Of a stretch of 64,000 bases of DNA, positions 42,412 to 51,131 are shown one piece after another. Location: assembly GCA_002418205.1 (NCBI GenBank), contig DIDP01000017.1, forward strand, positions 16,649 through 80,648. Reading direction: 5' to 3'. The notes under the pieces are model-generated. The model did not search any database. It saw nothing but the letters and a program-made list of their open reading frames with translations, and had not been told where the DNA came from. Source of the DNA: Anaerolineales bacterium UBA5797. Its GTDB lineage: Bacteria > Chloroflexota > Anaerolineae > Anaerolineales > Villigracilaceae. The first letter of the stretch is position 1. Every line of letters begins with the position of its first letter. Position numbers and translations under genes: made by a program.

Positions 42412-43383
42412 TCAGGCAGGGCGTTTTCTCTGCTGTTTGTGGGTGTACATTGCTGCATCTGCCTGGGCGAGCAGTGCCTCGACCGTGAATGTGGAATTCA
42501 GGTCCACCCGAATGACCCCCAGGCTGAAGGACAGCCCGTAACCGCGCACGGTTATTAGATTATGGGCATCCACATTGCTTTGCAGGCGCGCTTGAATGCC
42601 GGTGATATTGCTTTCGGTCGCATCGATGGTCAGGACTGCAAACTCGTCACCGCCCATGCGGGCGATCACGTCGGAATCGCGGAAGGTCTCGGTGAGGATG
42701 TGGGCAAAATGAGTCAGCGCGATATCTCCCTCGGCGTGACCATAGGCGTCATTGACCTGTTTCAGGCAATCCATGTCGATGTACAGAAGACACAAGGGAT
42801 GCCCCGCGCGCCGGGCAAATTTCAACAGCCCGTTGGACATGATCATGAAACCGCGCCGATTATTCAACCCGGTCAGATCATCGGTGAGCGAGAGGTTGCG
42901 GAGCCGTTCGTTGGCTTTCTCCAACTCCACGTTTTTTTCGTAGAGTTTATCTGCCAGGAGTTGCAAATGTTCGCGTTGGAGTTGTCCGGTTTGAGGGAGC
43001 TTGGAGGGCGCCACCGGTTGTTTGAGGGCATCGTGTATAACCCGCAGGATCTCCTGAGGTTCGGCAGGTTTTCCAAGGATATGTTTGATGCCGCTGGTCG
43101 TCGCCAGCCGACGTACTTCCGCTTCAAGGTAATGGGCGGTTTGAAAGACCACTGGAACCCCGGCAAGGAGAGGCTCGCTGCGCAGGCGACGGGCGAGCGT
43201 AAAGCCGTCCATGTTTGGCATGATGATGTCGGTGATCACCAGATCCGGAAGTTCGGTCCGTGCCAGCTCCAGCGCCTCATTGCCGTCGTTGGCTTCGAGC
43301 AGACGGTGGCCAAACGAACCCAAAAGTGTGACGTACATTTGTCGGTCGGCTGGTCTGGAGTCGACTATGAGGATGGTGGCCAT
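42412..43383 (-). CDS. Receiver-GGDEF diguanylate cyclase
   Basis: The 323-residue protein has a receiver domain (phospho-acceptor Asp 52 in VITDIIMPNMDG), a coiled linker (about 135-163) and a GGDEF domain with intact ARMGGDEFAVL at 242-251. The product-inhibition site is present (R235-D238, five residues before GGDEF), as is the substrate Asn in CLKQVNDAYGH. It should make c-di-GMP when phosphorylated. No kinase gene is directly adjacent on this strand. It lies 350 bases downstream of the STAND/dual GGDEF-like operon. Confidence 0.93.
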   Translation of the reverse strand: MATILIVDSRPADRQMYVTLLGSFGHRLLEANDGNEALELARTELPDLVITDIIMPNMDGFTLARRLRSEPLLAGVPVVFQTAHYLEAEVRRLATTSGIKHILGKPAEPQEILRVIHDALKQPVAPSKLPQTGQLQREHLQLLADKLYEKNVELEKANERLRNLSLTDDLTGLNNRRGFMIMSNGLLKFARRAGHPLCLLYIDMDCLKQVNDAYGHAEGDIALTHFAHILTETFRDSDVIARMGGDEFAVLTIDATESNITGIQARLQSNVDAHNLITVRGYGLSFSLGVIRVDLNSTFTVEALLAQADAAMYTHKQQRKRPA

Positions 43384-43735
43384 TACACCTTACCTTTTAT
43401 TCCTGTTCCTTGCGTCTGGTGTGCGGTCGTCAATTTCCCAGCGGGGCGGCTCACTGCTGAGCGGGCAATCTTTATATTTAATGGATAATAGCACAATTTC
43501 ATCATGAATAGGGGAAAATGAAAATCTTCTGGAGACTATTTTCTCCTCCGGTTTGGGACACTGCCATTATGAGTTTTTATCGATGGATCAAAAGCCGATT
43601 GCTGTTATTTTACCAATATTCCGCCGCCCTGGCCTGAGAAACCTGCAATTCCCTCCCCGATGATTCAAGGTTCTCGTTTGTACAACGGGTTGTTTCAGAT
43701 GACGAATGTTATCCAGACCCGTATGGATTATGCGC
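43384..43735. other. Intergenic region without a recognised gene
   Basis: The 352 bases lie between the receiver-GGDEF gene start and the end of the dual GGDEF-like gene. They must contain the promoter of the former. No convincing -35/-10 pair, terminator or RNA was seen. A 22-codon plus-strand frame near 43569 lacks a ribosome binding site and is not called. Confidence 0.4.
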
Positions 43736-45445
43736 TCATTCCGGAATTTGGAACTGCTCCAACATCTCCCACCGTTCCGGCTCTCTCTGGACCGTCCATT
43801 CGAAACGCCTGACCGTAAAAGTGACCTCTCCCTTTGCCCCAAAGGTCGGGTCCTTTATTCGCGTTGACTTGTCCTCTGGCAATTCAACGATCTTGATGTG
43901 CGGCAGCCAGTTCTCGGATTTATATGGATAGCTGTCGTATCCCATTTCGCATGCGATCGCGCTCAAATCGTTGTACATCTTTTCCAGGATGGGGTTTCTT
44001 TCCGCCAGCAACCATAGCCTGCCCTGCTGATTGTTGACATTCATTCTGGCGATGTTGCTTACCTTGATTTCAAAGGGACGTAAATTTAAAGCGTACTCTT
44101 CAAGGCGCTTTTTCAAGGCCGCAAAATCCTCAACGTTCCTGATCGCCTGCACGGTCAGGTGAAGATCAATGATCGGTGTGCCATCGGCTATCCGGGCGGT
44201 TTCCTCTGAAAGCTCAAACAACCTTGAATAATCCTCATTCTCGGGACGGACAATGATAAAAGTGGATTTTCCATTTAGATTTGAGACTTCCATGACTTCC
44301 GTCTCCTTGATCCTGTTGCGATAGAGGTCAACGTGTGCCTCACTGTCATTAAGACCGACACCATAGTTCCAGGCAAGCAATCCTTGATGCAGGTCAGCCT
44401 GCCAGACGGCATGAATCCTGTCTCTCAGTTCTGATGCGCTCCTCTCGGTGGAGATGATCTTGAACTCATCACCTGCCCGTTCGGAGCGGAAAAGCAGATA
44501 GCCTTCATATTTTGGGAAATGCTTCAACAACAGATTGGAAAAACGTTTGAGATCCTGGTCGATTGCAGCGACCCCAAAGCGGGAATTTCCTTCGTGCATG
44601 TTGAGCATGTCCGTCAGCGCCACAGCCTGGATTCTGGCATCCTCCAGGTACCATATGGCGCCAAGTCCGTTGAGTAGGCTGGTCAGAGGCTCCCGGGTGA
44701 CGATGTTTTCCACAATGCTCTTGGTTATCGATACCTGCTCGACGATCTGCTGCTCCAAAGTGGCGGGCAGATCTAGTTTATAAATTTTATCCTTAAGCTC
44801 CTCATAGGGCATATTAAACTCATTCCAACTTTGATAACTGTTATTCTCCGCAATCCGCCTTGGAATTTCCGAGTGACTCTCCAGAATGGTCTGCCGGAGG
44901 ACGATGGGGCGGAAGGATTTTCGCTGTTTCTGTAATTCGTTTTCCGCCTCGGTTTCTGTCATCCCGGTTCCGTAATCCCAGGTCAGCAATGTGTCCCGTT
45001 CCTGGTTGATATACAGTTTCGACAGCAGGAATTTCAATTCCTGGGGTGATTTTGTGGTGGAAAATATCCTGAATTCGTCGCTGCCTGGATTTCTGCGGAC
45101 AAAATCCCCCTTATCCATCGTGAAAATGGACATGAATTGATAGGCAAGTCTGTGCAGTTCTGCATCGACCACCAAGGCTCCATACACCCTGTTTGCCTGC
45201 CTGAGATCGTAGATGTCGATCTTCGCCAGCCCCTTTACCTGGTCCGCGGGGACCAGCCATTTCCCTGCGCGCGCGTTCAAGGCATGAGTGATCGAGTCGT
45301 ACAAAGCCAGATTTTTGGCATTCTTCAGGATGCCGGAAAGCCGACTCTTTAACTGCTGAATTTGTGCTTCGGAGATCGGAAGCACCTGGAATAGATTCTC
45401 CAATTCCTTGAAAGATTGCAGGAAAATCTTTAGTTCGTTGTCCAT
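43736..45445 (-). CDS. Dual GGDEF-like protein fused to a 2H phosphoesterase-like domain
   Basis: The 569-residue protein has two GGDEF-type palm domains. In the first (about 40-195) KIDIYDLRQANRVYG carries the metal Asp and substrate Asn (D77, N85) and the signature is GSDEF at 121-125. In the second (about 245-400) TDMLNMHEGNSRFG matches (D279, N287) and the signature is AGDEF at 324-328. Both keep the catalytic DEF acids. Residues about 420-565 resemble the 2'-5' RNA ligase/2H phosphoesterase fold, with HLT at 429-431, PHIK at 515-518 (usually HxT or HxS) and a C-terminal WTVQREPERWEMLEQF strand. It could make and trim a nucleotide signal, an inference. It is the last gene of a three-gene operon, 19 bases after the STAND gene. 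Confidence 0.7.
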   Translation of the reverse strand: MDNELKIFLQSFKELENLFQVLPISEAQIQQLKSRLSGILKNAKNLALYDSITHALNARAGKWLVPADQVKGLAKIDIYDLRQANRVYGALVVDAELHRLAYQFMSIFTMDKGDFVRRNPGSDEFRIFSTTKSPQELKFLLSKLYINQERDTLLTWDYGTGMTETEAENELQKQRKSFRPIVLRQTILESHSEIPRRIAENNSYQSWNEFNMPYEELKDKIYKLDLPATLEQQIVEQVSITKSIVENIVTREPLTSLLNGLGAIWYLEDARIQAVALTDMLNMHEGNSRFGVAAIDQDLKRFSNLLLKHFPKYEGYLLFRSERAGDEFKIISTERSASELRDRIHAVWQADLHQGLLAWNYGVGLNDSEAHVDLYRNRIKETEVMEVSNLNGKSTFIIVRPENEDYSRLFELSEETARIADGTPIIDLHLTVQAIRNVEDFAALKKRLEEYALNLRPFEIKVSNIARMNVNNQQGRLWLLAERNPILEKMYNDLSAIACEMGYDSYPYKSENWLPHIKIVELPEDKSTRIKDPTFGAKGEVTFTVRRFEWTVQREPERWEMLEQFQIPE

Positions 45446-45464
45446 TGGCGTAATGGTGTTGCCC

Positions 45465-47678
45465 TCAGGAGCGCGCCTTCAGGATTTCCTCCCGAAGCGA
45501 CAGGCTTTTTTGGATTTCGTATTGCATACCTTGCTGTTGAAAACTCTCGAGCGCCTCATCGACCAGTATCAAGGCTGTTTCCGGATCGGTTTTTGTATCC
45601 ATATGAACATACGCCAACCCGAGCTGCCCTTTGGCGAGTTCGTCCACCCTGCCGAATTCCTCAGCGGATTGAATGCCCCGCTCGAAATACTGTTTTGCGT
45701 CCTCATATTTTTTCTCCCTTAATGCAACGAATCCCAGCCCGTTAAGCGCGTAGCTGATGTGTCGGACCGGATCCTTGCGGACAGGATCCTGCCAGGTATC
45801 CAGTGCCTTTTGATACCATTCCCGGGCACGCTGGTTGTTTCCACGCTCGTATTCGAGCTCTCCCAGTCCATATTCGGCAAAACCTTTGCTGTAGATTCCA
45901 TAATCATCATCGGCAAATTTCTCGCTTGTGTTGAGCACTTCCAACAATAGTGCCTCGGAGCGATCAAAATGACCAAGCCGCAGCTCAACAGTGCCCAGCG
46001 ATCTCTTTGCGGCGGCGATCAATAATTCATCCTCGGTTTTGGTGGTTGCAGACAACGACTCTTCCGCCCAATGCAGCGCCCTGAGATGATCGCCCTGATA
46101 GAAGTAGATCCAGGAAATATTCCTCGCGAACGTGCTGACCGATTTCCAGTCAGACAACAATTTTGCCGCTCCCAAAGCCGCGTGCGCCAGGGTCAGGCGG
46201 TCATACCAAAAGGCGCGTTGCCATAACACGCTGCCGAACTGGATGCCGATTTGGACAAGGATCTCGGCGATGCCTCTGGCTTTCTTTGTCAGCGCATTGG
46301 AACGCGAGGATTTCTTCTGGATGGATTTGTAACACCACTGCGCCGCGCTGAGGATGTTGTTTCTGTCCAGGAGCAAATCGTCATAGCCGCGCCATTCCTT
46401 GAATCCGCTCTTCTGTGCGACCAGCCGTCCGTAATATTGGGCGGTTTTTAATTCAGCCTGGTTGATGAATTTTCGGTCGCTCCCGTATTGGCTGCGGATG
46501 AATCGACGCGTCAAAGGCAGGATGCTGAAATAATCCCGGTCAGGTTCATGTTCGACCAGCGTCAACTGTAGAAGGTCGCTGATCGCGCTGTCGAAACTGT
46601 CGTCGTCATCTATGCCGGAGATCTCTTTTAGCGCATTTCTCGAAACGGCTTCGGGGTGCATTGCCAGGATGAAGAGTAATTTCTTGTTGTTGCCGTGACG
46701 CAACAGATTCCAGCTATGGTTGAAACAATATTGCAGAATGGGGATATCGGCATCCAGACTCAACTTATCCAAGACCTGTGTCACCGAATACCCCAATACG
46801 GCGATTTGTCCCTGCACCCATAAAAGAGCCAGCGGAAGACCGCCCGTCAGATCGACCAGATATTTGCTCTGGTCCTGTGTCAACTGGATGTTCTTCTGCT
46901 GGGCATCCCACCCCAGTAGCGCACTGCTTTCCTCGAAGGTCAATCCGCGCAAACGGATGATCTGTCCTTCGGCAACCCTCTCACGCGAGGTGACGATGAT
47001 CTTAAGTGTGATGGGTGACTTGCGCAGGAAATCCAGGATGTCGCGCTGCTCATACTTCGACAGGGACTCGAAATTGTCCAGCACCAGCAGGGTCGTATGT
47101 CTCGCCAGAAGGTTATAGGCTCTCCGGATCTGGTCCTGAATGGATAGATTCCCGATCGTGGGATTTCCCAGACTTGTACCGATCGTGATCAGAATATCCG
47201 AAAGGGATTTTGCCTCCGGGATGATCGGTTCGATCCCGTGCAGCGTCAGAACGGATTCCTTGGCTGAGATCCAGATCACCGATTCGAACAGATCGGCCTC
47301 GATGCACCGGTAGGCCGCCTCGATGGCAAGCGCCGACTTTCCCACACCGCCGATCCCCTCGATGCCAATGATGAACGTCCGGCTGTTCGGCTGAAGGGAT
47401 TGCAGGATGGTCTCGATCTCTGTTTCCCTGCCTACAAAATAGGGTCGCCGCGGCAGGTTCGCCATCAAATTCGATCTTTCGACCTCCTTGGAGCTGGAGG
47501 TCAATTGGTCGATCTGTTTCGTGTACCTGGCGATCGCCTCCTTCTCCATTGTGAGGCTGTTGACCAGATGCAGAGGCTGATCCGCGCCATATTTTGCCAG
47601 CATCTCCTCGAGGATGTAGAGGTTCTTCTTATGAAGTTCGATCATCCTTTCAAGATGGGTAATTTCTTCCTTGTCCAT
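45465..47678 (-). CDS. NB-ARC-type STAND ATPase with TPR repeats
   Basis: The 737-residue protein has an N-terminal two-helix module (about 5-60, with LHKKNLYILEEMLAKYGAD) like the adaptor domains in other STAND proteins. A linker ends in FVGRETEIETIL, followed by an NB-ARC ATPase: P-loop GIGGVGKSA (K114), Walker B LLVLDN at 197-202, sensor TSRER at 230-234, and GGLPLAL at 279-285. A winged-helix part precedes at least five TPRs (about 500-735), such as LGELEYERGNNQRAREWYQKAL and LGFVALREKKYEDAKQYFERGI. Such proteins oligomerise on sensing a ligand through the repeats. It lies 13 bases after the small helical gene and 19 before the dual GGDEF-like gene. No enzymatic effector domain is fused, so the partner proteins may supply output. 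Confidence 0.85.
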   Translation of the reverse strand: MDKEEITHLERMIELHKKNLYILEEMLAKYGADQPLHLVNSLTMEKEAIARYTKQIDQLTSSSKEVERSNLMANLPRRPYFVGRETEIETILQSLQPNSRTFIIGIEGIGGVGKSALAIEAAYRCIEADLFESVIWISAKESVLTLHGIEPIIPEAKSLSDILITIGTSLGNPTIGNLSIQDQIRRAYNLLARHTTLLVLDNFESLSKYEQRDILDFLRKSPITLKIIVTSRERVAEGQIIRLRGLTFEESSALLGWDAQQKNIQLTQDQSKYLVDLTGGLPLALLWVQGQIAVLGYSVTQVLDKLSLDADIPILQYCFNHSWNLLRHGNNKKLLFILAMHPEAVSRNALKEISGIDDDDSFDSAISDLLQLTLVEHEPDRDYFSILPLTRRFIRSQYGSDRKFINQAELKTAQYYGRLVAQKSGFKEWRGYDDLLLDRNNILSAAQWCYKSIQKKSSRSNALTKKARGIAEILVQIGIQFGSVLWQRAFWYDRLTLAHAALGAAKLLSDWKSVSTFARNISWIYFYQGDHLRALHWAEESLSATTKTEDELLIAAAKRSLGTVELRLGHFDRSEALLLEVLNTSEKFADDDYGIYSKGFAEYGLGELEYERGNNQRAREWYQKALDTWQDPVRKDPVRHISYALNGLGFVALREKKYEDAKQYFERGIQSAEEFGRVDELAKGQLGLAYVHMDTKTDPETALILVDEALESFQQQGMQYEIQKSLSLREEILKARS

Positions 47679-47691
47679 GCGGTACCTGCCT

Positions 47692-48141
47692 TTACCCGGG
47701 AGATTGGAGGTCTTTATTATAGATCTTCGAAAGAAGGTTCTGGAGTTTTTGGGTGGTTTCGATCACGGCGTTTTCCGCCTCAACCATGTTATTGACCACG
47801 ATCGGAGGCACGAGGGCGCTGCCCCATTTTGCATATTGTTCCCTGGCAATCCGATAATTGCTGGAATAAGTCTCCAACAACCTCACCAGATGTTCGACCT
47901 CCGCTTCATGGCTTTGCCATAGAAGCTCATCCACCTTTGAAGAAATCAGGTCCTGCTTGACCTCGACAGTCTTTTCAGGCTCAAGCGGGATCACTTCCTG
48001 TTCCGGCTTTTGCGCCCCGGTTTCCTCTGCCTTGTTTTCTGCTTTCCTTCGCTCGCGGCGCTCCGCCAGAATTTTGCGGCCTTCATCGAAGACAAAATCA
48101 ATGGCTTTCAAAAGTATCGGAAGTTGGGTGGGATCGATCAT
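47692..48141 (-). CDS. Small helical protein linked to the STAND gene
   Basis: The 149-residue protein begins with an amphipathic helix (LPILLKAIDFVFDEGRKILAERRERRK), has an acidic, low-complexity middle (about 35-62) and ends in predicted helices (SSKVDELLWQSHEAEVEHLVRLLETYSSNYRIAREQYAKWG). There is no enzymatic motif and no signal peptide. It is the first gene of the operon, 13 bases before the STAND ATPase. Its helical character suits an adaptor or a membrane-active effector, but this is only a guess. No family recognised. Confidence 0.6.
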   Translation of the reverse strand: MIDPTQLPILLKAIDFVFDEGRKILAERRERRKAENKAEETGAQKPEQEVIPLEPEKTVEVKQDLISSKVDELLWQSHEAEVEHLVRLLETYSSNYRIAREQYAKWGSALVPPIVVNNMVEAENAVIETTQKLQNLLSKIYNKDLQSPG

Positions 48142-48343
48142 GTGATTCTCCGTGTCATATCGATTAGTATAGCATGCGCGGATTCAAAACGGGAATTGCA
48201 CACACAGTTGTGTTAGCTGGCATTCCAAAGCCCCTTGATTTTGGGCATCCATTATTCCTCGATTCTACACGATATATTAAAATACAACGGCTTGCCAAAC
48301 CAAACTGCTTGGTGATTTATATGGCTGGCGGTAAGATAGGGAT

Positions 48344-49120
48344 ATGCCAACAACCCAGATCAACGACGCCAAAATATATTATCAGGTTCATGGGGATGAC
48401 CAACCGCATCGCGCGCCCATCGTTCTGGTCCACGGTTCGACGATTGACAGCCACACCGATTGGGATTCCGTCATCCCTGCCCTCGCAAAAGAGTACCGAG
48501 TCTACGCGCCCGATTGCCGTGGACATGGCAGGTCGAACAACCCGCGCATGAGTTATTCGTTCAGGGAACTGGCGGACGATGTGGCGGAGTTCATCCATGC
48601 AATGGGATACGAGCGGGCGCACGTCATCGGTCATAGCAATGGAGGAAATGTTGCGCTTGTGATGGCAGTGGAATACCCGGATGTCGTCCAGACCTGCGTT
48701 GTGCAGGCCGCAAATGCGTATGTGACGCGCTACCTGATCGAGCGTGAGCCGATCGTGTTTGATCCTGATCGGGTTGCGCGTGAGGCGCCTGATTGGCGGG
48801 ACGAGATGATGGCGCTGCACAGCGAAGTCAATGGACGGGATTACTGGAAGGACCTTTTGTGGTTGACGATGAGGGAAATCATCTCCGAACCAAATTACTC
48901 GCCATCCGAATTGGCGCGTGTGAATGTGCCAATGCTTGTCATCATGGGTGCGGAGGATAAGGTCAACGCGCCGGATGAACATGCCCAATATATTGCGGGC
49001 AACGTCCCGGGTGCCGAATTGTGGATTCCCAAAAAGACCGGGCACAACGTCCATAAGGAACTTGAGCAGGAATGGCTGGAAAGGGTTATGGATTTCTTGA
49101 AAAGACGGGATGCTCGCTGA
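48344..49120 (+). CDS. Alpha/beta hydrolase
   Basis: The 258-residue protein has the hydrolase fold with nucleophile Ser in VIGHSNGGNVAL, oxyanion sequence LVHGSTIDSHTDWD, catalytic Asp probably in MGAEDKVN and His in KKTGHNVHKELEQEW. The layout fits lipid or ester hydrolases and related C-C hydrolases; the substrate is unknown. It begins after a weak AGGGAT site. It is a single gene with 200 bases of plain sequence before it. Confidence 0.88.
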   Translation: MPTTQINDAKIYYQVHGDDQPHRAPIVLVHGSTIDSHTDWDSVIPALAKEYRVYAPDCRGHGRSNNPRMSYSFRELADDVAEFIHAMGYERAHVIGHSNGGNVALVMAVEYPDVVQTCVVQAANAYVTRYLIEREPIVFDPDRVAREAPDWRDEMMALHSEVNGRDYWKDLLWLTMREIISEPNYSPSELARVNVPMLVIMGAEDKVNAPDEHAQYIAGNVPGAELWIPKKTGHNVHKELEQEWLERVMDFLKRRDAR

Positions 49121-49235
49121 AATGTTAAATGGTCCCGGGATGCCAAAATTGTAATATTGAATTCGGACAAATCGAGTGACATTCATTACTTGCACCCGAA
49201 TTTTGAGTTTGCTAAAATTTGAGGGATAAAGTTAC

Positions 49236-51131
49236 GTGGGTATCCGGTTTGGAGTGGACAATCGAAATCAAAGAAATAATGGTATGAAAATGAAATCGAA
49301 GGTCAAAAGATCGGAATCGTCTGGCAGAGCGCTGAATGGGTTAACTGGTCCGTATCAACAGGATGACCTGAAAAGGATCCAGGGCAGATATTCCCCCGCA
49401 TCCATTTTGCTTATCACAGTCACTGGAATTGCCGTGGCGGAAGTCATCGCCATGATCGTTGTGTATTCCTTCAGGCATATGCCTTATTACCAGCAGGTGG
49501 CGATCGATGCCACCGTTATGACAGTGATCGTTTTCCCCATCCTGTATTTCTTATCCTTCAGGCCGATCCTTCAACACGTGAGTCAGAGATATCAAGTTGA
49601 ACGGGTCTTAAAGTCCCGCCTGCGGATCGTACAATATGCCAATACACACACTTTGGCTGAATTATTGCAATTCACCCTGGATGAACTCGAATCGCTGACG
49701 GGGAGTATGGCGGGTTATTTTCATTTCGTTGGGGCCGATCAAAAGACAATAGAATTACAGGCATGGTCCACAAATACGATTCAAAATATATGCAAGGTTG
49801 AAGGGCTCATAAGTCATTATTCCCTGGAGAAGGCAGGCGTCTGGGCGGACTGTGTCCGTCAACGCAAGGTGGTGATCCATAATGATTATGCGTCCCTGCC
49901 TGATCGCAAGGGTCTGCCGGATGGGCATGCACGAATTGTCCGCGAGATGGCTGTTCCGATCATGCGGGATGAAAAGATCATGTCGGTACTGGGGATGGGT
50001 AACAAGCCGAAGAATTACACCTCGCGGGATGTTGAGGTTGTGTCCACGCTGGCCGATTTTACCTGGGATATCATCAAGCAAAAACAAGCCGCTGATGCGC
50101 AGCGCGAAAGCGATGAAAAGTTTCGAACTCTCGCGAATTGGACTTATGACTGGGAATTGTGGCTGGATCCTGAAGGCAGGATAATTTATACGTCCCCCTC
50201 CTGTGAGCGCATTACCGGTTATGGGACCGAAGAGTTCATGGCAGACCCGAATTTGTTGATCCGCATAACCCACCCGGACGAACGCGACTTCTATGAGAAG
50301 CATCACGAACTGGTTCATGATATGCTGGCTGGTGTGGAAAAGGTGGAATATCGCATCGTTTCCCTCAGCGGTGAGGAACATTGGGTTGAGCATATCTGCC
50401 GCCCGGTGTTTGGGGAGGACGAACGTTATTTGGGGCGTCGCGTGAGCAACCGCGATATAACCCAGCGCAAGCAGGCAGAGAGGGAGCTTGTGGAACAAAA
50501 CCGGAAGGAAAGGATTCTCACCGAAACGATCCATACCATGCAATTGGATATTGCCCGTGATCTGCATGACACAATTGGGCAGAATATTGGCTTCCTGCGC
50601 ATGAAGCTCGAATATCTATCTGGAAAAAGCAGGATAAAAAAGACGGAATTGCTCAATGAATTGCAGACAATGACCGATGCGGCCAATGAATCCTATGACC
50701 TGATACGCGGGACCCTGGCGGTGCTTCAATCAGGGGATTCGTCCGATCTTTTCCTGATCTTTTCCCGCTATGCAGAGCAGATTGTGGAGCGGTCGGGCAT
50801 CGAGGTCAATTTTTCCACTGATGGGACTCCAAAAGTCATGGCGCCCAAACGTATGCGCCAGTTGTTCTATATTTTCAGGGAGGCTTTAACCAATATCGAA
50901 AAACACGCGCAAGCCAGCCGGGTTTCAATCGTCATTGGCTGGGGGGATGGCTGTCTTAACCTGACAATAACTGACGATGGGAAGGGGTTTAACCCATTTG
51001 AGGTTCCATATGGAAGCCATTACGGATTAAAATTTATGAAAGAGAGGGCTGGATTATTGAACGGTTCGTTGAATGTCCATTCGGCTGTCGGCTCCGGTAC
51101 GAGACTTGTGATTGAGGTGCCGTATGAATAA
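49236..51131 (+). CDS. NarL-type hybrid-sensor histidine kinase (2TM, GAF, PAS, HisKA_3)
   Basis: The 631-residue protein has two membrane helices (about 50-72 and 85-108), a GAF domain (about 130-285), a PAS domain (about 290-415, with NWTYDWELWLDPEGRIIYTSPSCERITGYG), a HisKA_3 dimerisation domain with phospho-His in IARDLHDTIGQNIGFLRMKLEYL and a C-terminal HATPase_c (FREALTNIEKHAQASRVSI, TDDGKGF, GLKFMKERAGLLNG). The GTG at 49236 has GAGGG upstream; ATG at 49284 is an alternative. It overlaps the regulator gene by eight bases, so the pair is coupled. It could govern the nearby oxidase genes; the signal is unknown. Confidence 0.92.
   Translation: MGIRFGVDNRNQRNNGMKMKSKVKRSESSGRALNGLTGPYQQDDLKRIQGRYSPASILLITVTGIAVAEVIAMIVVYSFRHMPYYQQVAIDATVMTVIVFPILYFLSFRPILQHVSQRYQVERVLKSRLRIVQYANTHTLAELLQFTLDELESLTGSMAGYFHFVGADQKTIELQAWSTNTIQNICKVEGLISHYSLEKAGVWADCVRQRKVVIHNDYASLPDRKGLPDGHARIVREMAVPIMRDEKIMSVLGMGNKPKNYTSRDVEVVSTLADFTWDIIKQKQAADAQRESDEKFRTLANWTYDWELWLDPEGRIIYTSPSCERITGYGTEEFMADPNLLIRITHPDERDFYEKHHELVHDMLAGVEKVEYRIVSLSGEEHWVEHICRPVFGEDERYLGRRVSNRDITQRKQAERELVEQNRKERILTETIHTMQLDIARDLHDTIGQNIGFLRMKLEYLSGKSRIKKTELLNELQTMTDAANESYDLIRGTLAVLQSGDSSDLFLIFSRYAEQIVERSGIEVNFSTDGTPKVMAPKRMRQLFYIFREALTNIEKHAQASRVSIVIGWGDGCLNLTITDDGKGFNPFEVPYGSHYGLKFMKERAGLLNGSLNVHSAVGSGTRLVIEVPYE

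Noticed and set aside
43569..43637. A 22-codon plus-strand frame in the 43384-43735 gap
   Set aside because: It has no ribosome binding site or promoter and could be chance.
49755..50567. A 270-codon minus-strand frame opposite the histidine kinase
   Set aside because: It is a shadow of the GAF-PAS coding region, with biased His/Arg composition and no family features.
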